Source: Siniperca chuatsi (taxonomy: Eukaryota; Chordata; Actinopteri; Centrarchiformes; Sinipercidae). Taken from it: a stretch of DNA of 64,000 nt. Location of the stretch: the NCBI RefSeq assembly GCF_020085105.1, contig NC_058043.1, forward strand, positions 19,892,667-19,956,666. The letters are read 5' to 3'. This document shows positions 27,978 through 39,992 of the stretch, piece by piece. Below the pieces are notes generated by a model. The model saw only the letters and a list, made by a program, of their open reading frames with translations, had not been told where the DNA came from and ran no database searches. Made by a program: the position numbers and the translations under genes. How positions within the stretch are numbered: position 1 is the stretch's first letter; the number at the start of each line of letters is the position of its first letter.

Positions 27978-30644
27978 TCACATGTTGTTCAGCAGTGCCA
28001 TGACACCAAGTTCTGCCAGCTTGGCTTTGGCTACTTCCTCCCAGCCCTTATTGGCTAGTGGGTTCCTGGGCGACGGATGCATGATGCCCTCGACTCGCAC
28101 ATCGACACCTGCAGTGGACAGAGCTCGCCGCGCCCGCTGCTCTGCAACTCTTCCAACCCCGATCACCATGGAGACGCCCAGTACTTCCACCACCTGGCAC
28201 AGTGCAATGTCACAAAGGGCCAGGAGGGCATCCCGTTCACCTGGAATCAGCTCAGGGGGGGTTAAATTCTTTCCACTGGCACTCATGAAAATGAGTGGGC
28301 ATAGATTGTGCACAAAGCAGTGTTGGAAGAACAGTGCTGGTTCACCACACAACTTTCTGAAGAAGCCCCAAAAACGTGCGCCACTCACTTCACTCTGAGT
28401 GCAGGCAAGGCCTGTGATCCGTCGCTTTGGATGCTCATCAGGAGGATGACCGACCTCCCCTGTGATCTTCAGCCAATCAACAACTGACCTTATTTCACCA
28501 AAGGGGACCTGTGCAAAGAAAAATAGCATCATTTTATCTTTTTTGCACACATCAGAGCCACAACATTGAGAGTTACTGCAGTAAAGTCAGAAATTGAACT
28601 TTGTTATAAGTCACACCAACATCTGGTGAGGAAAACTGGAAAAAATATAGCTCAAACTGGGTGTGTATAGTGATATAGCATGCAGGAAAGCAGCATTAGC
28701 AAATACTAACTACGGTAGCAAGATAGGACATGATTACCTGGTGAATAAATGTAATTTTTGCTTCATTTTACACATGGTCAGATTAATCCATTATAGGGGT
28801 TCTGGGGCAAAAATTTGCTGTGGGCTCCATTTGATCCCTTTAAACCACGCTAAACAAAAATTCATATAGGAATATGACACTGCATTCAACCCGGTCGACC
28901 ACAACATATTACTAGACCGACTGGAAAACTGGGTGGGACATTCTGGCTCAGTATTAAACTGGTTTGAATCCTACTTAAAGGACAGGAACTACTTTGTGTC
29001 TATGAGTAATTACACATCTGAGCAGACATAAATTACATGTGAAGTTCCCCAAGGCTCCATTCTGGGGCCTCTTCTGTTTAACATCTACATGCTACCACTG
29101 ACTCACTGATTATTGAAAACAACAAAATATGTTACCATAGTTATGCAGATGACACACAAATTTATATAACAATGTCACCAGGGACTATCGTCCAATACAA
29201 TTGATCAGACAGCTGCAGCTGATTCAGAATGCTGCTGCTCTCGTCCTCACTAAGACCAAGAAAGTGGATCACATCAGGATCTCATCAGTGGATCACATCA
29301 GGTCTTTACACTGGCTTCCTGAATTGAATTTATTTCAAAATAATATTGTTGGTTTATAAAGCACTGAATGGTTTAGGGCCAAAGTACATTTCTGATCTTC
29401 TGTTACGTTATGAACCATCCAGACCTCTTAGGTCGTCTGGGACAGGTCTGCTTTCGGTCCCCAGAGTCAAAACTAAACATGGAGAAGCAGTTTTCAGTTT
29501 TTATGCACCATATATCTGGAACAAACTCCCTGAAAACTGCAGGTCTGCTGCAACTCTCAGTTCTTTTAAATCAAGGCTGAAGACTTCTCTGTTTGCCGCT
29601 GCCTTTTATTAAAACAAATAATGATTAATTTCTTACACAGCACTGTTTTTAAATGTCTTTTTACATTGCCTTATGTTGCTTTTATGTTTTATGTAAAGCA
29701 CTTTGAATTGCCTTGTTGTTGAAATGTGCTATACAAATAAACTTGCCTTGCATGTTTATTTTAACTCATGGTCCCTCAAAAGGACAGGTAGTCAAGACAG
29801 ATAATAATGCAGGATCCACCTGGCTTAAGTTCCTCATAGTAGTGCATATGTCCTAACAAAGTTGCAATCAATCACATCACAAACCAGCTGACACACAATC
29901 AATATGGGGTTTTCGGGGCCCCTGGTGGTCTGGGGACCCAGGGAAGCTGCCTGCTTTGCCCAGTTGGTAATTCAGCCTTGATTTTAAATGCATAATGCAT
30001 ATTCAGAGTAATATCACAGTCATTTGGCTTCGTGATGTTATGATAAAATACAAATAAAAAACGGAAAACGGTGGTGGCTACACATTAAAGTAAGGAAGGG
30101 AATGGAAATGAAAGATTGCTCATGTTTTCAGGTAAAGCAAGGCTGCCCCAGTTAACGAAAAGGCTTGTTATTGTTTGGGTTAGCTTCCGCATTCATAGCC
30201 AATGAGTAAAGAGCATTAGTGCGTAATCAATGCGTTAGTAAAATATCCATACTCCTGTACTGATCTACAAGTTAAACATGCTAAATGAAATCAAACGTAC
30301 ATGTATCTAAATGCTGTCCTCACCCCCGTCTGTGCCATGCCGAAAGGTCCTGGATTCATCCCCAAAAACAGGATCCTTTGTCCGCCCTGACAGTACTTCT
30401 CCACGTAGCAGCGGTGGGTGTCCCAGGCGTACTCCAGCGGGTTGTAAGTGTACCGGACAGGGTCACTGAAGGTGAGCCGACGGATGTGGGTGTTCAACTC
30501 CAGTTCAACCTGCAGAAATCTGGAGGAGCGGGTCACGTTGACCTCCGGTACTGGTTTAAAACCCTGCTCCTTTGAGTCACAAGAAGGCTTCTCTTCATCT
30601 CCACAAGCGCGCTTCACATCTGCAGATGTATTGTCATCCGACAT
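27978..30644 (-). CDS. smug1: Single-strand-selective monofunctional uracil-DNA glycosylase SMUG1
   Basis: Nuclear base-excision-repair enzyme that removes uracil and 5-hydroxymethyluracil from DNA. Two coding exons on the minus strand, 30324-30644 and 27978-28508, are joined by a GT-AG intron in phase 0, giving 283 aa (human protein about 270). Residues 1-45 are a poorly conserved leader. [18 protein letters not shown] follows, then glycosylase motif 1, [13 protein letters not shown], which spans into the exon 2 start VPFGE and holds the catalytic Asn. [17 protein letters not shown] and [11 protein letters not shown] are family signatures. Motif 2 is [13 protein letters not shown], with the catalytic-site His. 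The ATG at 30644 gives the expected length, and no in-frame upstream ATG is needed. The intron contains a LINE fragment on the opposite strand. Residues needed for activity appear intact. Confidence 0.97.
28870..29755 (+). mobile_element. Decayed L2-like LINE fragment in the smug1 intron
   Basis: On the plus strand, 28875-29180 reads as a broken reverse transcriptase ([13 protein letters not shown]-like, [16 protein letters not shown], then the catalytic motif YADDTQ at 29142), with an in-frame stop. After an internal deletion it continues with [14 protein letters not shown] and [17 protein letters not shown]. It ends in the 3' tail TGTAAAGCACTTTGAATTGC and ATACAAATAAA. It lies antisense to smug1. 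Not a functional gene. Confidence 0.88.
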
Positions 30645-30929
30645 GTTTTATAGAAAGCGTATTCAATAGCATTAACGTTGCGTTTTCACAGTGTCTCTAA
30701 AGTTAAGGCATTTACAACGTAAAGCTGGAGGCTTTCTGGAACACGGCTTTTTCATAAACACGAACTTTGTCCACCCTACTGTGTGGTTCTTCCTCTGCGC
30801 TTTCCTGCGTGTTTGTCTTCTGGCCGCATTAAAGGCGGCTGCTTCCCTCTACAGCAACACTGGTGTCATTACAGCGAAGAGCTGTAGTCACGGAGAGCAG
30901 TGAGGGTAGTCATAGATAATACACACGGA

Positions 30930-31385
30930 TATCAGCGGCCACTTTATTAGTTACACCTTGCTAGTACCGTGTTGGCTCCCCTTTTGCCTTCAGAACTGCC
31001 TTAATTCTTCGTGGCATAGATTCAACAAGGTGCTGGAAACATTCTTCAGAGATTTTGGTTCATATTGACATGATAGCATCAGACAGTTGCTGCAGTTTCC
31101 TGCACATCCACGATGCAAATCTCCCGTTACACCACATCCCAAAGGTCATCTATTGGATTGAGATCTGGTGACTGTGGAGGCCATTTGAGTACAGTGAAGT
31201 TATTGTCATGTTCAAGAAACCATTTTGGGATGATTTGAGCTTTGTGACATGGCGGTTATCCTGCTGGAAGTAGCCATTAGAAGATGGGTACACTGTGGTC
31301 ATAGAGGGATGGACATGGTCAGCAACAAGGCATCAAGGTTCGACATGTGCGTTCAGAGATGCTCTTCTGCATACCTCGGTTGTAC
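30930..31385 (-). mobile_element. Tc1/mariner transposon remnant, internally deleted
   Basis: Starts with the CACTTTATTAGTTACACC terminus. The minus strand then encodes the C-terminal part of a Tc1-type transposase, including PPQSPDLNPI and an altered QQDN motif. The expected catalytic Glu after DLNPI reads Asp. Near 31325 the sequence jumps to a more N-terminal part of the element, so the middle is missing. It is just upstream of smug1 and cannot be active. Confidence 0.8.
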
Positions 31386-31689
31386 CTAAAAAAGTAGCCG
31401 GTGAATGTATATCTATGCAGGATAGTAAGGTGTCGTGTGTCAGCAATGGTATGCACAGACTGTCAGGGACTACAAAGAAAAAGGGAGACCTCTCATATTC
31501 ATTTCTGCCCAGTCACACCTGAGGGGCATTAGAGCCAACAACGGGGCACTAAATTGCACTGACCAGAGCAGACTCAGACTCATGGACCCCTCTGGGGGAC
31601 ATTAGGGCAGAAAATGAAGCATAAACGTCCTGGTTTTATAAAGGAAAAAAGGGCGCTTGACTCTCACAGTAGAGCCAGGGTGTTTTCCC

Positions 31690-32200
31690 CCCTGTGCAAG
31701 CAAAGCAAGCAAGCAAAGTTTATTTATATATATCACCTTTCACAGACACCAGTCACAAAGTACTTCACAGTCAAAGAAATAAAATAAAATGAAATAAAAA
31801 AAACAAAGATAAAAAACCAGATAAAATATACAAGGGGAACAGACATAAGACACAAATTAAAACATAAAATGCCACATGCTACCTAAATGCCTGTCTGAAC
31901 AGATATGTTTTAGGTGCTCAGAGTACAAAGACCTCAAGCTTATTGGGAGACTACTCCAAAGCTTAGGGGCTGCCGACTGGAAAGCATGATCCCCCAGAGT
32001 ATTAAAACATGTCTGAGGTACACTTAGAAAACCCTGGTTAGACGGCCTAAGCACTTGGCTTGTTGTGTGAGGGAGCAGAAGGTCCATGATATACAAGTGG
32101 GTCCTGGGCATGTAGGGCTCTATAAGTGAGCACCAACATTTTAAAATTAACAGGAAGCCAATGCAGAGCGGTAAAAATAGGTGTAATATGTGATCCTGTT
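31690..32200 (-). mobile_element. LINE-like repeat fragment
   Basis: Minus-strand reading gives TTSQVLRPSNQGFLSVPQT and APKLWSSLPISLRS, which resemble the C-terminal region of L2-type LINE proteins. At the lower end is a tail with GTACTTTGTGACTGG and ATAAATAAACTTTGC. The extreme right reads like another common fish repeat ('aacaggaagccaatgcag'). The boundaries are approximate. Confidence 0.55.
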
Positions 32201-33244
32201 GGATCGTGTTAAGAGCCTAACACATTGGATCAGCAGGCAGAAGCTTTATAATCATACAAATAAAAGTTGCCTGACACATTTCAAAATGATCAGCTTGTCG
32301 TCACAGCCACCTGAAATACTATTTAAAGTCTTCACTGGAATTTACTATTTCAGAAACGCCTAATAACACAAAAATGTGTATTTCAATCAGATTCTTGTAT
32401 TTTATGTTCTGCGGAAAGTCTTCTAAAATAGTCAAATGGATATCACTGTTCGTGCACAGAGCGCTACATTGTTCCAACATGTATAAAGGGAACTCAGAAT
32501 GACTTTGTGAAATGTTCATTATTTGAAACAACAGTGTGTGTTATTATCAGGTGGAAAACATATATCACACAGTTTGTTAAGGAAAGAAAATAAATTTTCT
32601 TATACTGTATGTTACTTAAATGATTTGAAAAGATTGAAAAGATTTAAGGTGACTATAACATCCAACAAATGCCCTTTCCTCCCCAAACCAGCAGTTTTTG
32701 TTCTACGGTTTTAGGACATGTATTCTGTTGGTCAGCTGGACGATACGTGTGAGGCTTAAACCTATAACTACTAAGAGTCATTCTTAAAATATTTTTATTA
32801 TTATTGCAAGGACCTAACTTCATATGAATGAAATAACATTTAAATTAAACTATTCCTCATTTTGCCAGGTACCACCATGATGGACAAAATACTGTCCCCT
32901 TATGAGTTCCTCATAGGAAAGTTTGTCTTGTTAATGCCCTTATTTTATTTTCAAGGCCAAAAGACACTGAAACCAGTTTCTCTGCTGCCATGTTGATGGG
33001 ATCCATCTTGCTTGGATAATGAGACAAACCACTGATCATCGATCAGTGAGGTTTGCTGCATCACTGATAAATTGAAAATCCAAATTCTTTTCTACATGTC
33101 TCGAAAATTAAGAAGAGGAATATTTATTAAAATAGAGGTATCTTTGAAACGTGGTATCCTTAAACAATGAACTATAAACAATAAAGCAGGAGATGAAGTG
33201 CAAGTTGGAATATAGAAAAACGCATTAGTAAAGACCTAATCTAA
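32201..33244. other. Intergenic, nothing recognised
   Basis: AT-rich sequence without a supported exon, RNA gene or clear repeat. Confidence 0.5.
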
Positions 33245-33400
33245 CCTAAAGACATGCAGGTTAGGTTAATTGGTGCCTCAAAATTGCCCGTAGGTGTGAA
33301 TGTGAGCATGAATGGTTGTCTGTCTCTATGGTCTACCCGCGACCATCTAAGGATAAGCAGGTATAGCTAATGGATATCTGGATGGATGGCATGAGGAAAG
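33245..33400. repeat. Fragment of a common fish interspersed repeat
   Basis: Contains GACATGCAGGTTAGGTTAAT and GAATGGTTGTCTGTCTCTAT, a phrase found in many fish repeats. A related but different portion seems to lie at 63455-63665. Confidence 0.6.
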
Positions 33401-34740
33401 AGAATAACTGACAAAGTAAATTTAATTATGTACTTTATTATCATTTAAAGAAAGAATATTGAAAAAATATTATTAACTGGCACATTCATATTTATATATG
33501 CAAGACTACTCAAATCTCTATATGTTAAGAGTAGCACCGTAGTGATTTGTGTTTTCTTGTGATTACCTCACAACACAAGAAAAGTGTCTGTGTTGTAACA
33601 GCTCAGGTTAAATACAATTGAAAGTGCCCAGGGCAAGAAAAAACAAACATATACCAATGTCAAACCCTACTGATACAGACACCCTCCTCAAGTGTGAAAG
33701 GAAAAACTATACCAACAAAAGCTTTAATGGGGAAAAAAAGAAGAAACTTTGGGAAAGAGCCCACAAGAAAGAAGCCCCTCCCAAAGCTGAAAGGTACCAA
33801 AAGGGCTACATGACAAAAAAAGATCTGTGATAGAAATTTAACAGGTGCAGCCTTTTGCTCCCAATTTGTAACATGTTGACCTAAACGTGAACTAGACGGG
33901 CGAGGTTACCAGCACATCAACCCTCGTGGCGAGTCTTTATCACTCACTCCCCTAAATGTCTACCAACTACACAGATTATTAGCTAGCTTCAGCTCCAAAG
34001 GTTGGTGGTTAGGACAATGCTTAAACTAAGTCGTAGAACCAAAACATAACAAATCATGGTACATAAGGCCAACAACAAGCTCAGTATTTTGTCCCATATC
34101 GCCTCAGACACATTTACATACAAGAACAAAAATGGTCCACAAACTGTCCAAGGTGTTAAGGGTTAAACTTGTCCAATACTCTCCCTCAGTACTTCTTCAA
34201 AGCATCCCTCATGAAATAACTTGAGAGGACAGGTTATAAGGACATCACTCTAATTAGTGAGTCTTTCCCACTCACTACCCCACACATAATAACTTGAAAC
34301 TATAACTAGAAATCACTTTCCGTACATGGTCGGTGTCCTTAGGATAGGTTGCTGCACTGCAATATGCTCATAATCCTGACTGTTCCTCAAGCAGGGTAAA
34401 TGTTAGTTAAGCTCCATGTTTTGGCAGGTAGTAGCAGGAATAAACTCACTCTCACAACCAATTGTCTCAAAACATTTTCTTTTACAAAAAATTCATGACA
34501 AATTCTGTGACAAAATATTCTAAACTCAAGGTTCACCACTTTCCAGGGCTGTCGTATCTCACAGCCTCTTCAGCAAATGAAACTTGCACAGGTGTCATCA
34601 TGTGACCTAACAACAGAACTATGGTCAAAAATGAACCTCCATAACAAATCCTGTTTCCATCGTGCATAAGTCCATCAACAAGCTCTTTTGCCAAATTTCC
34701 CCATGTAAAAAAGTAAAAATAGCCCATAACGCCTTATTTC
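33401..34740. other. Intergenic, nothing recognised
   Basis: No supported gene. Short ORFs here show no domain. It may include old repeat sequence, but I cannot name it. Confidence 0.4.
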
Positions 34741-34744
34741 TAAC

Positions 34745-35300
34745 CCCTTCGCCTTCACCAAGCATCTGCTAGGGGACAAGCACAGTGGCAGCCTCATGTG
34801 CTCAGCTGAGGATGTGAACACTGTTCTGCACAACACTCTGAGCGACCCAGAGGGAGACCAGAAGCCCGAGCCACACAAGGCCCTTGTAAGCATACAACCC
34901 CCAATAGTTGAGTTTGCCATGAGGGAGCCCAGCTGGATAGAGGTTCAGGAAGTGGTCAAAGCAGCAAGATCAGCCTCTGCCCCAAGTCCCAACGGAGTGC
35001 CATACACTGTGTACAAGCGCTGCCTGCAACTCCTTCGGCAACTATGGAAAATCCTAAGAGTGATCTGGCGCAGAGGAAGAGTTGCCAACCAGTGGAGGCG
35101 TACTGAGGGTGTTTGGATCCCCAAGGAAGCGAACTCTAAGAACATCAGTCAGTTCAGAACCATCTCACTGCTAAGCCTAGAAGGCAAGATATTTTTCAGT
35201 ACCCTGTCATGACGACTGAGTTCCTTGTAAAGAACTGCTAGATCGACACCTCAGTTCAGAAGGGCGGGATTCCTGGAGTGCATGGCTGTTTGGAACACAC
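34745..35300 (+). mobile_element. Non-LTR retrotransposon reverse-transcriptase fragment
   Basis: The plus strand reads REPSWIEVQEVVKAARSASA, PNGVPYTVYKRC and EGVWIPKEANSKNISQFR-TISLLSLEGKIFF, the fingers region of a LINE reverse transcriptase. After a stop or frameshift near 35213 it continues with VQKGGIPGVHGCLEHTG, recognisable as the next part of the same enzyme. It is truncated at both ends and is dead. Confidence 0.82.
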
Positions 35301-35724
35301 TGGTGTGGTCACACAACTAATTAGAGAGGCACACGAACACCAACAACACCAACAAGCACCACCACCAGCCAAAGACGATAACGTTCCACAGAGCCCCAGT
35401 GAAGCCCCACGCCCAACCTAGAGCAAAGTCTGGTCTAGGTTGGTCAGCAGAGATCTTAAGGTGATGAATACATTTTTGGTAAGTGCTGACTCCTTGAAGT
35501 GCTGTGGCTTAAAGAACGGCTAGATATTCTGACAGCCTTGCCATGCAAGAGTCTTCAAAACATAAGAATATGTTATATAGGAATATGTACCCTTGTGAGC
35601 AAAATATAAATCTAAACACTAAAAACTAAACACAGGGCACCTCAACAAGACACAGCCACAAAATAACCTAATAATGCAGGACCCATCCTGAGAGTTAAGC
35701 AGCTCTTTGGGCTTGTCCTAACAT

Positions 35725-36290
35725 CCTTGACTATGGGTAATTATGATCCATCCATACCCCTCCCCGAATCTACAAACATCCTGATGCTAGAGGAAATTAT
35801 ACTTTTCATCAATCAAATGGGTAATCTTGTACATTCTGGTACAGCACTGATATTAATCACACAAAAAAGTGCCAGACAGTGCTCTTTGCATTCTCGGGAC
35901 TTCTTTACGCTTTCGGTCCCAAATGCCCATATGGAAATTGGAAAAAGGGCATTTGTGTATTCTGCACCCTCAGCATGGAACACATCGCAGAAGGACTCAG
36001 AAACTCAATGAATTAATCTCGTTAAATGCTTTTAAATCCATAATGAAAGAATTAAGAGACAGATTCCTTACGATGTCAATGTTTTTCATTTACCTGGTTA
36101 CACAACTGACTCCTAGAAATTTCTCTTTTTCAAATGTGAGTTCCCTTTGCTGTTTATTTTATTTTGTCTCATTTTCTGTTTTCTGTAACTGTTTTTTTAT
36201 TTATGCTGCTGACTATCTTGGCCAGGTCTCCCTTGAAAATTAAATTCTTAATCTCAATGGGACTTTCCTGGTTAAATACATTTTTTTTAA
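35725..36290 (+). mobile_element. 3' end of another LINE, decayed
   Basis: Plus-strand readings in shifted frames (SRDFFTLSVPNAHMEIGKRA, FVYSAPSAWNT, then a LNAFKSIMKELRD-like part) match the C-terminal domain of LINE ORF2 proteins. The copy ends with CTTTCCTGGTTAAATACATT, a tail seen on such elements. Confidence 0.75.
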
Positions 36291-38459
36291 ATGTGTAAAG
36301 TGAAAGGGATGCATTTGTGTTTAAATCAAAACATGAGCGTACCTGGATGCATGAGTAAGTAAAAACAGAATTTCACATGTGCATGTATTAGTGGCATGGT
36401 TTTTTTAATGTTGGAATGGCAGGAAGGCAAGATTCGAAAATGTAGTTCAGAATAACTTAAAACAGAAAATCTCATCTTTATCGGGCTGTCTCTACTGCGT
36501 GAAATGAAAAAAACATCAAAATGAAGTCAAGAGACAGTAAGCATACAAAAGTCCTTTACAAATTCTTTTATTTCAGCATAATAGTAAGAAGCCTCTCCTC
36601 TGATTTTCATATACTTGAAACTAATTGGATCACAAGGGTACATATTAGTTAGCCCATTTTACAATAATCATTGTAACATTTTTTTTAGGAAGTTATTCTT
36701 ATGCACTCATTTTCCTACACAAAATAATCAATATCAAGATCCTATCTTAACTGAGGACCATAACTCTGCATGCAAGACTAATAAAAAAACAACTAATCTG
36801 TGATAGCTACTGTTATGCTGTTGTTCATCTAATACCATTATCAATATAATTTACTACAAATACCAGGGACTTCGTATAAGAAAGAAAACATTTTCTTGTG
36901 GTACTACTGCCTCTAATGTCAAAATTACTTAACATAGTGGGCTCTCAACTGTACTGATCCAAATTGTTCTGTCCACCTTCTGTGTCAAGTTGAGGAGAAA
37001 TAGGCTTTGACCTAAACCTAAAATCTAGTACAGTCTGAAGGAAAAAATATCCATCTCTCTTTTTTGTTTTTTCTTTCTTCCTTTCACTCCAGTGTTTACA
37101 ATTTCATCAGAATAAAAAAAAGGTCCTTGAACAATCATCAAAATGTGATGAGAAATTCTCAGACAAATAAATCCTTGGATCTGTCTGAAAAATCAACCTC
37201 AATCTTATAAACAAATGATCCGAGACTCAAGGATTCTATTGCATTTTAACAATATCGATAATACTAAAAACAATAAATGACAAAAAGGTATTAACAAGTG
37301 ATGTCAACTATATACTGTATTGCCCTTTAGCCGTTTCAGTATGTGCTCATGCCAGCAGTATCCCTTCCACAGATTTGGAATGGTGTTTCCAGAGCAAAAT
37401 GAATGCATTTCTCAAACTTGGCCCCTTCACTGCCAATGGGGTTTTTACTTTATCTTATCAAGTCACTTAAAACTGAATCCCATCTATGTACACACTTTAA
37501 CCATAACACAACATTGCCTTGATATCAATGGACCATTTAAAGAAATCATCCCAATAATACTTTTGGTAAAATCCCACTTAACTCAGTAATCTGCCTCTTA
37601 TTTGTATCAAACACAAACATCATTTCATCCTACAAATCAGAGATCAGATAACGCACTCTGGGATTCCATCTCCACATTCAGACTAAAGCTTATCTGGACC
37701 TTTAAATTAAAAAAGAAGAAAAATCGTTGAAATAAGACTGTAGTCCCCTGAAATCACCCTCCATGGTTTCAGCTGCTCATCTGTTACTTGCTGTGGCATC
37801 AAAGAACAGTTGTAATGTCTTGATATGTACATGTATGTTCAGCCTAGCAGACTAATCATCTCACCGACATTTCTGGGTCAAACAGACCTGTTGGGACAAT
37901 GCAATCCATTAGCTCACCACAGAAAGGATCAAGTTTGAGAAATTGATTAACAGGCAGCAAAGCGGTCCTGATCAACCGGCTCTTTGCTGTCTGACCGTCA
38001 AAGACTTTCACACAGCACGATCACAGTTCATCATAGGTAAAAGAAATCGTTCCTTACAATATCATTTAGTACTACAATGATTATTTGTGTATTCGCACTT
38101 ACTTAAGGCTAAACCCAATGACATGACAGACATCCATTATTACACACCATCCACATAATATTTGGATAGAAAGGCAATTGTTAGTGTGTAGTCGAGTCAA
38201 GCAAGTGTTGATTCTGCTATGGCCTGCGACCGGCCAAAGCACCGCAGCGGGGAACAATTTAGCACCACCAACTTCTCAAAAGGACTGTCAAACTCCCAGG
38301 GGCTCCTTCAGGATTATATACTGTGTTACACTGTAATCAGTAACAAAGACCCAAAATATTCATTATCATAAAAAGACAAACTCTTTCGACACAAGAACAC
38401 ATTAGTCTGTTTTAGCGCCACTGAAGCCATCAACATTCTGTAACCATGACAGCTTTAGG

Positions 38460-38482
38460 AAAAAAAAAAAAAAAAAAAAAAA
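38460..38482. repeat. Poly(A)/poly(T) tract
   Basis: Uninterrupted run of 23 A on the plus strand. Confidence 0.95.
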
Positions 38483-39588
38483 TACTATGATGATGAAAGG
38501 CTGTCTTAGTAAATACATCTGATCCACAATAACAACAGCTGAGAAAAAGGCAAATAAAAAAAAAATAAAGAAACACACTAAGGCCACAAGATTTTGTATA
38601 CCCCCACTAATCTCACAATGTAAGAATCTATACAAACATTATGGGACATCAAGTGGCCAACCTGCACTATTTTAGACCAGGATGTATGGACAGAGCAAGG
38701 AGAGACTTCTAAGTACTGGAGATCTCTGTATATATACACTGTACATATACAGCTGAACGTACAATAGCATGACTCAGTAAGTGTGGGAGGATGACTTACT
38801 AAGGCTGCCATCCTGTGCCATTTCCTGAGTCATCAGCATGTCACACACGACACAGAACATAGTGACTCAACCCTTCATATCTGACAACTGCAGGTTGCCT
38901 TCTCATCATCCACTTCTTGGAAGTCCTGGTTTACAGTTAAGAAGCACTGTTTGATATTACTTCTTTAATAAACACACAAAGTTTTCAGGTTTCCTCAGGA
39001 TTTCACTGAAATAGTGGCAATTTGAACCGATTTCTAATTTTCAGTTTCTTTATGGCCCATTTTGTGCAGGAAAAGAAATTACCACTCAAGTCACATAGCA
39101 AAATAACAAACATTTTCATTTATTTACACAAAGTAATGATCGAAACTGTATCTCCTATGTTAATAAAGTCAGGGAAATCCTATTGCTTGAATGATATTTA
39201 GACCAGATACAGCTTTCAGTGAAATATCTTAACGCTTACCATTATGTTAGCTGCAATGGCAAACAAGACCTGGTCTACATGAGATGTCAACAGAGTGGTT
39301 TCCTTGCTTTACCTGGAAGGAAAGTTCAGTTTTACAAATTTTGGCCTAAGTGACAATCCCTTTAAGTCAAAATGGGCCACATACGGAAAAATTAGAAAGA
39401 AGCTCAACTGCGTTTCCTCACCACTTCATCCCATTTTGTCGCTAACATGTCAGGATAACAACATGCACTGCCCGTCCCGAGTACCACCAAATGTAGATAT
39501 ATTTGAACAATAAAAACTTTTTTTTTTTTGCAAAAATCAAATAGATTAAGTACAAAACAGGACCACTGTTCATCACAGAAAAGTCTCG

Positions 39589-39593
<5 letters not shown>

Positions 39594-39621
<28 letters not shown>
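39594..39621. repeat. Poly(A)/poly(T) tract in the znf740 3'UTR
   Basis: Uninterrupted run of about 28 A on the plus strand, 200 bases beyond the znf740 stop codon, so transcribed as poly(U) in a sense transcript. Confidence 0.95.
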
Positions 39622-39622
<1 letters not shown>

Positions 39623-39818
39623 AGGGGAGAAAAGGAAACACAGTAAAAAGTCAACAAAACAAAAACACAAATGTCCCTCTGTCATTAGTAATCCCCAGAC
39701 TGGAGCTGCAAGATCAGTCTGTGTAGAGTGTGGCGTCACCCAGCACAGAACTGAGAAGAAGAAACCCTGTGGCTTGTCCCGTCTCTGGCGGTGTTGTGGA
39801 TGTAGGGAAGGTGGAATG

Positions 39819-39992
39819 TCAGACTGCCAGCCGGCCTGGAGGGGGATGCAGGGGACTCCAGGTTGGGGGTGCAGGTGGAGGTTCTTGGGGGTATGGGCGT
39901 GGGTCGCAGCATGGCTGATTCTCTACTTTGGCTACGCTGCGACCCTGGCACAACCGCCGATGCCGCAACAGCCTGTCTGTCCGTGAAAAGTT
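39819..39992 (-). CDS. znf740: znf740 last coding exon: second half of finger 3 and tail
   Basis: The acceptor TTGAAG precedes AAC-TTT-TCA in phase 0. Encodes [18 protein letters not shown] and a Pro-rich tail ending GRLAV, then TGA. With the preceding CERCQQ this makes a C2HC-type finger identical in layout to mammalian ZNF740 ([14 protein letters not shown]). Mammals end soon after the finger, while here the tail adds about 40 residues. Confidence 0.92.
   Translation of the reverse strand, partial: NFSRTDRLLRHRRLCQGRSVAKVENQPCCDPRPYPQEPPPAPPTWSPLHPPPGRLAV

Larger units (their letters stand above)
36291..39818 (-). other. znf740: znf740 3'UTR and downstream region
   Basis: No other exon is supported. 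Minus-strand transcription from the znf740 stop at 39819 runs into long T tracts (plus-strand A runs at 39594-39621 and 38460-38482). A minus-strand AATAAA at about 36567-36572 is one possible 3' end, but several others exist. The extent is unknown. Confidence 0.4.

Noticed and set aside
29346-29612. 88-aa open frame as a host gene
   Set aside because: The sequence is the C-terminal part of a LINE protein and lies within the LINE fragment at 28870-29755.
34796-35212. 138-aa open frame as a host gene
   Set aside because: It reads as a reverse-transcriptase fragment, truncated at both ends.
39528-39986. 152-aa plus-strand open frame
   Set aside because: It runs through a poly(A) tract and is antisense to the znf740 last exon; no domain is visible.
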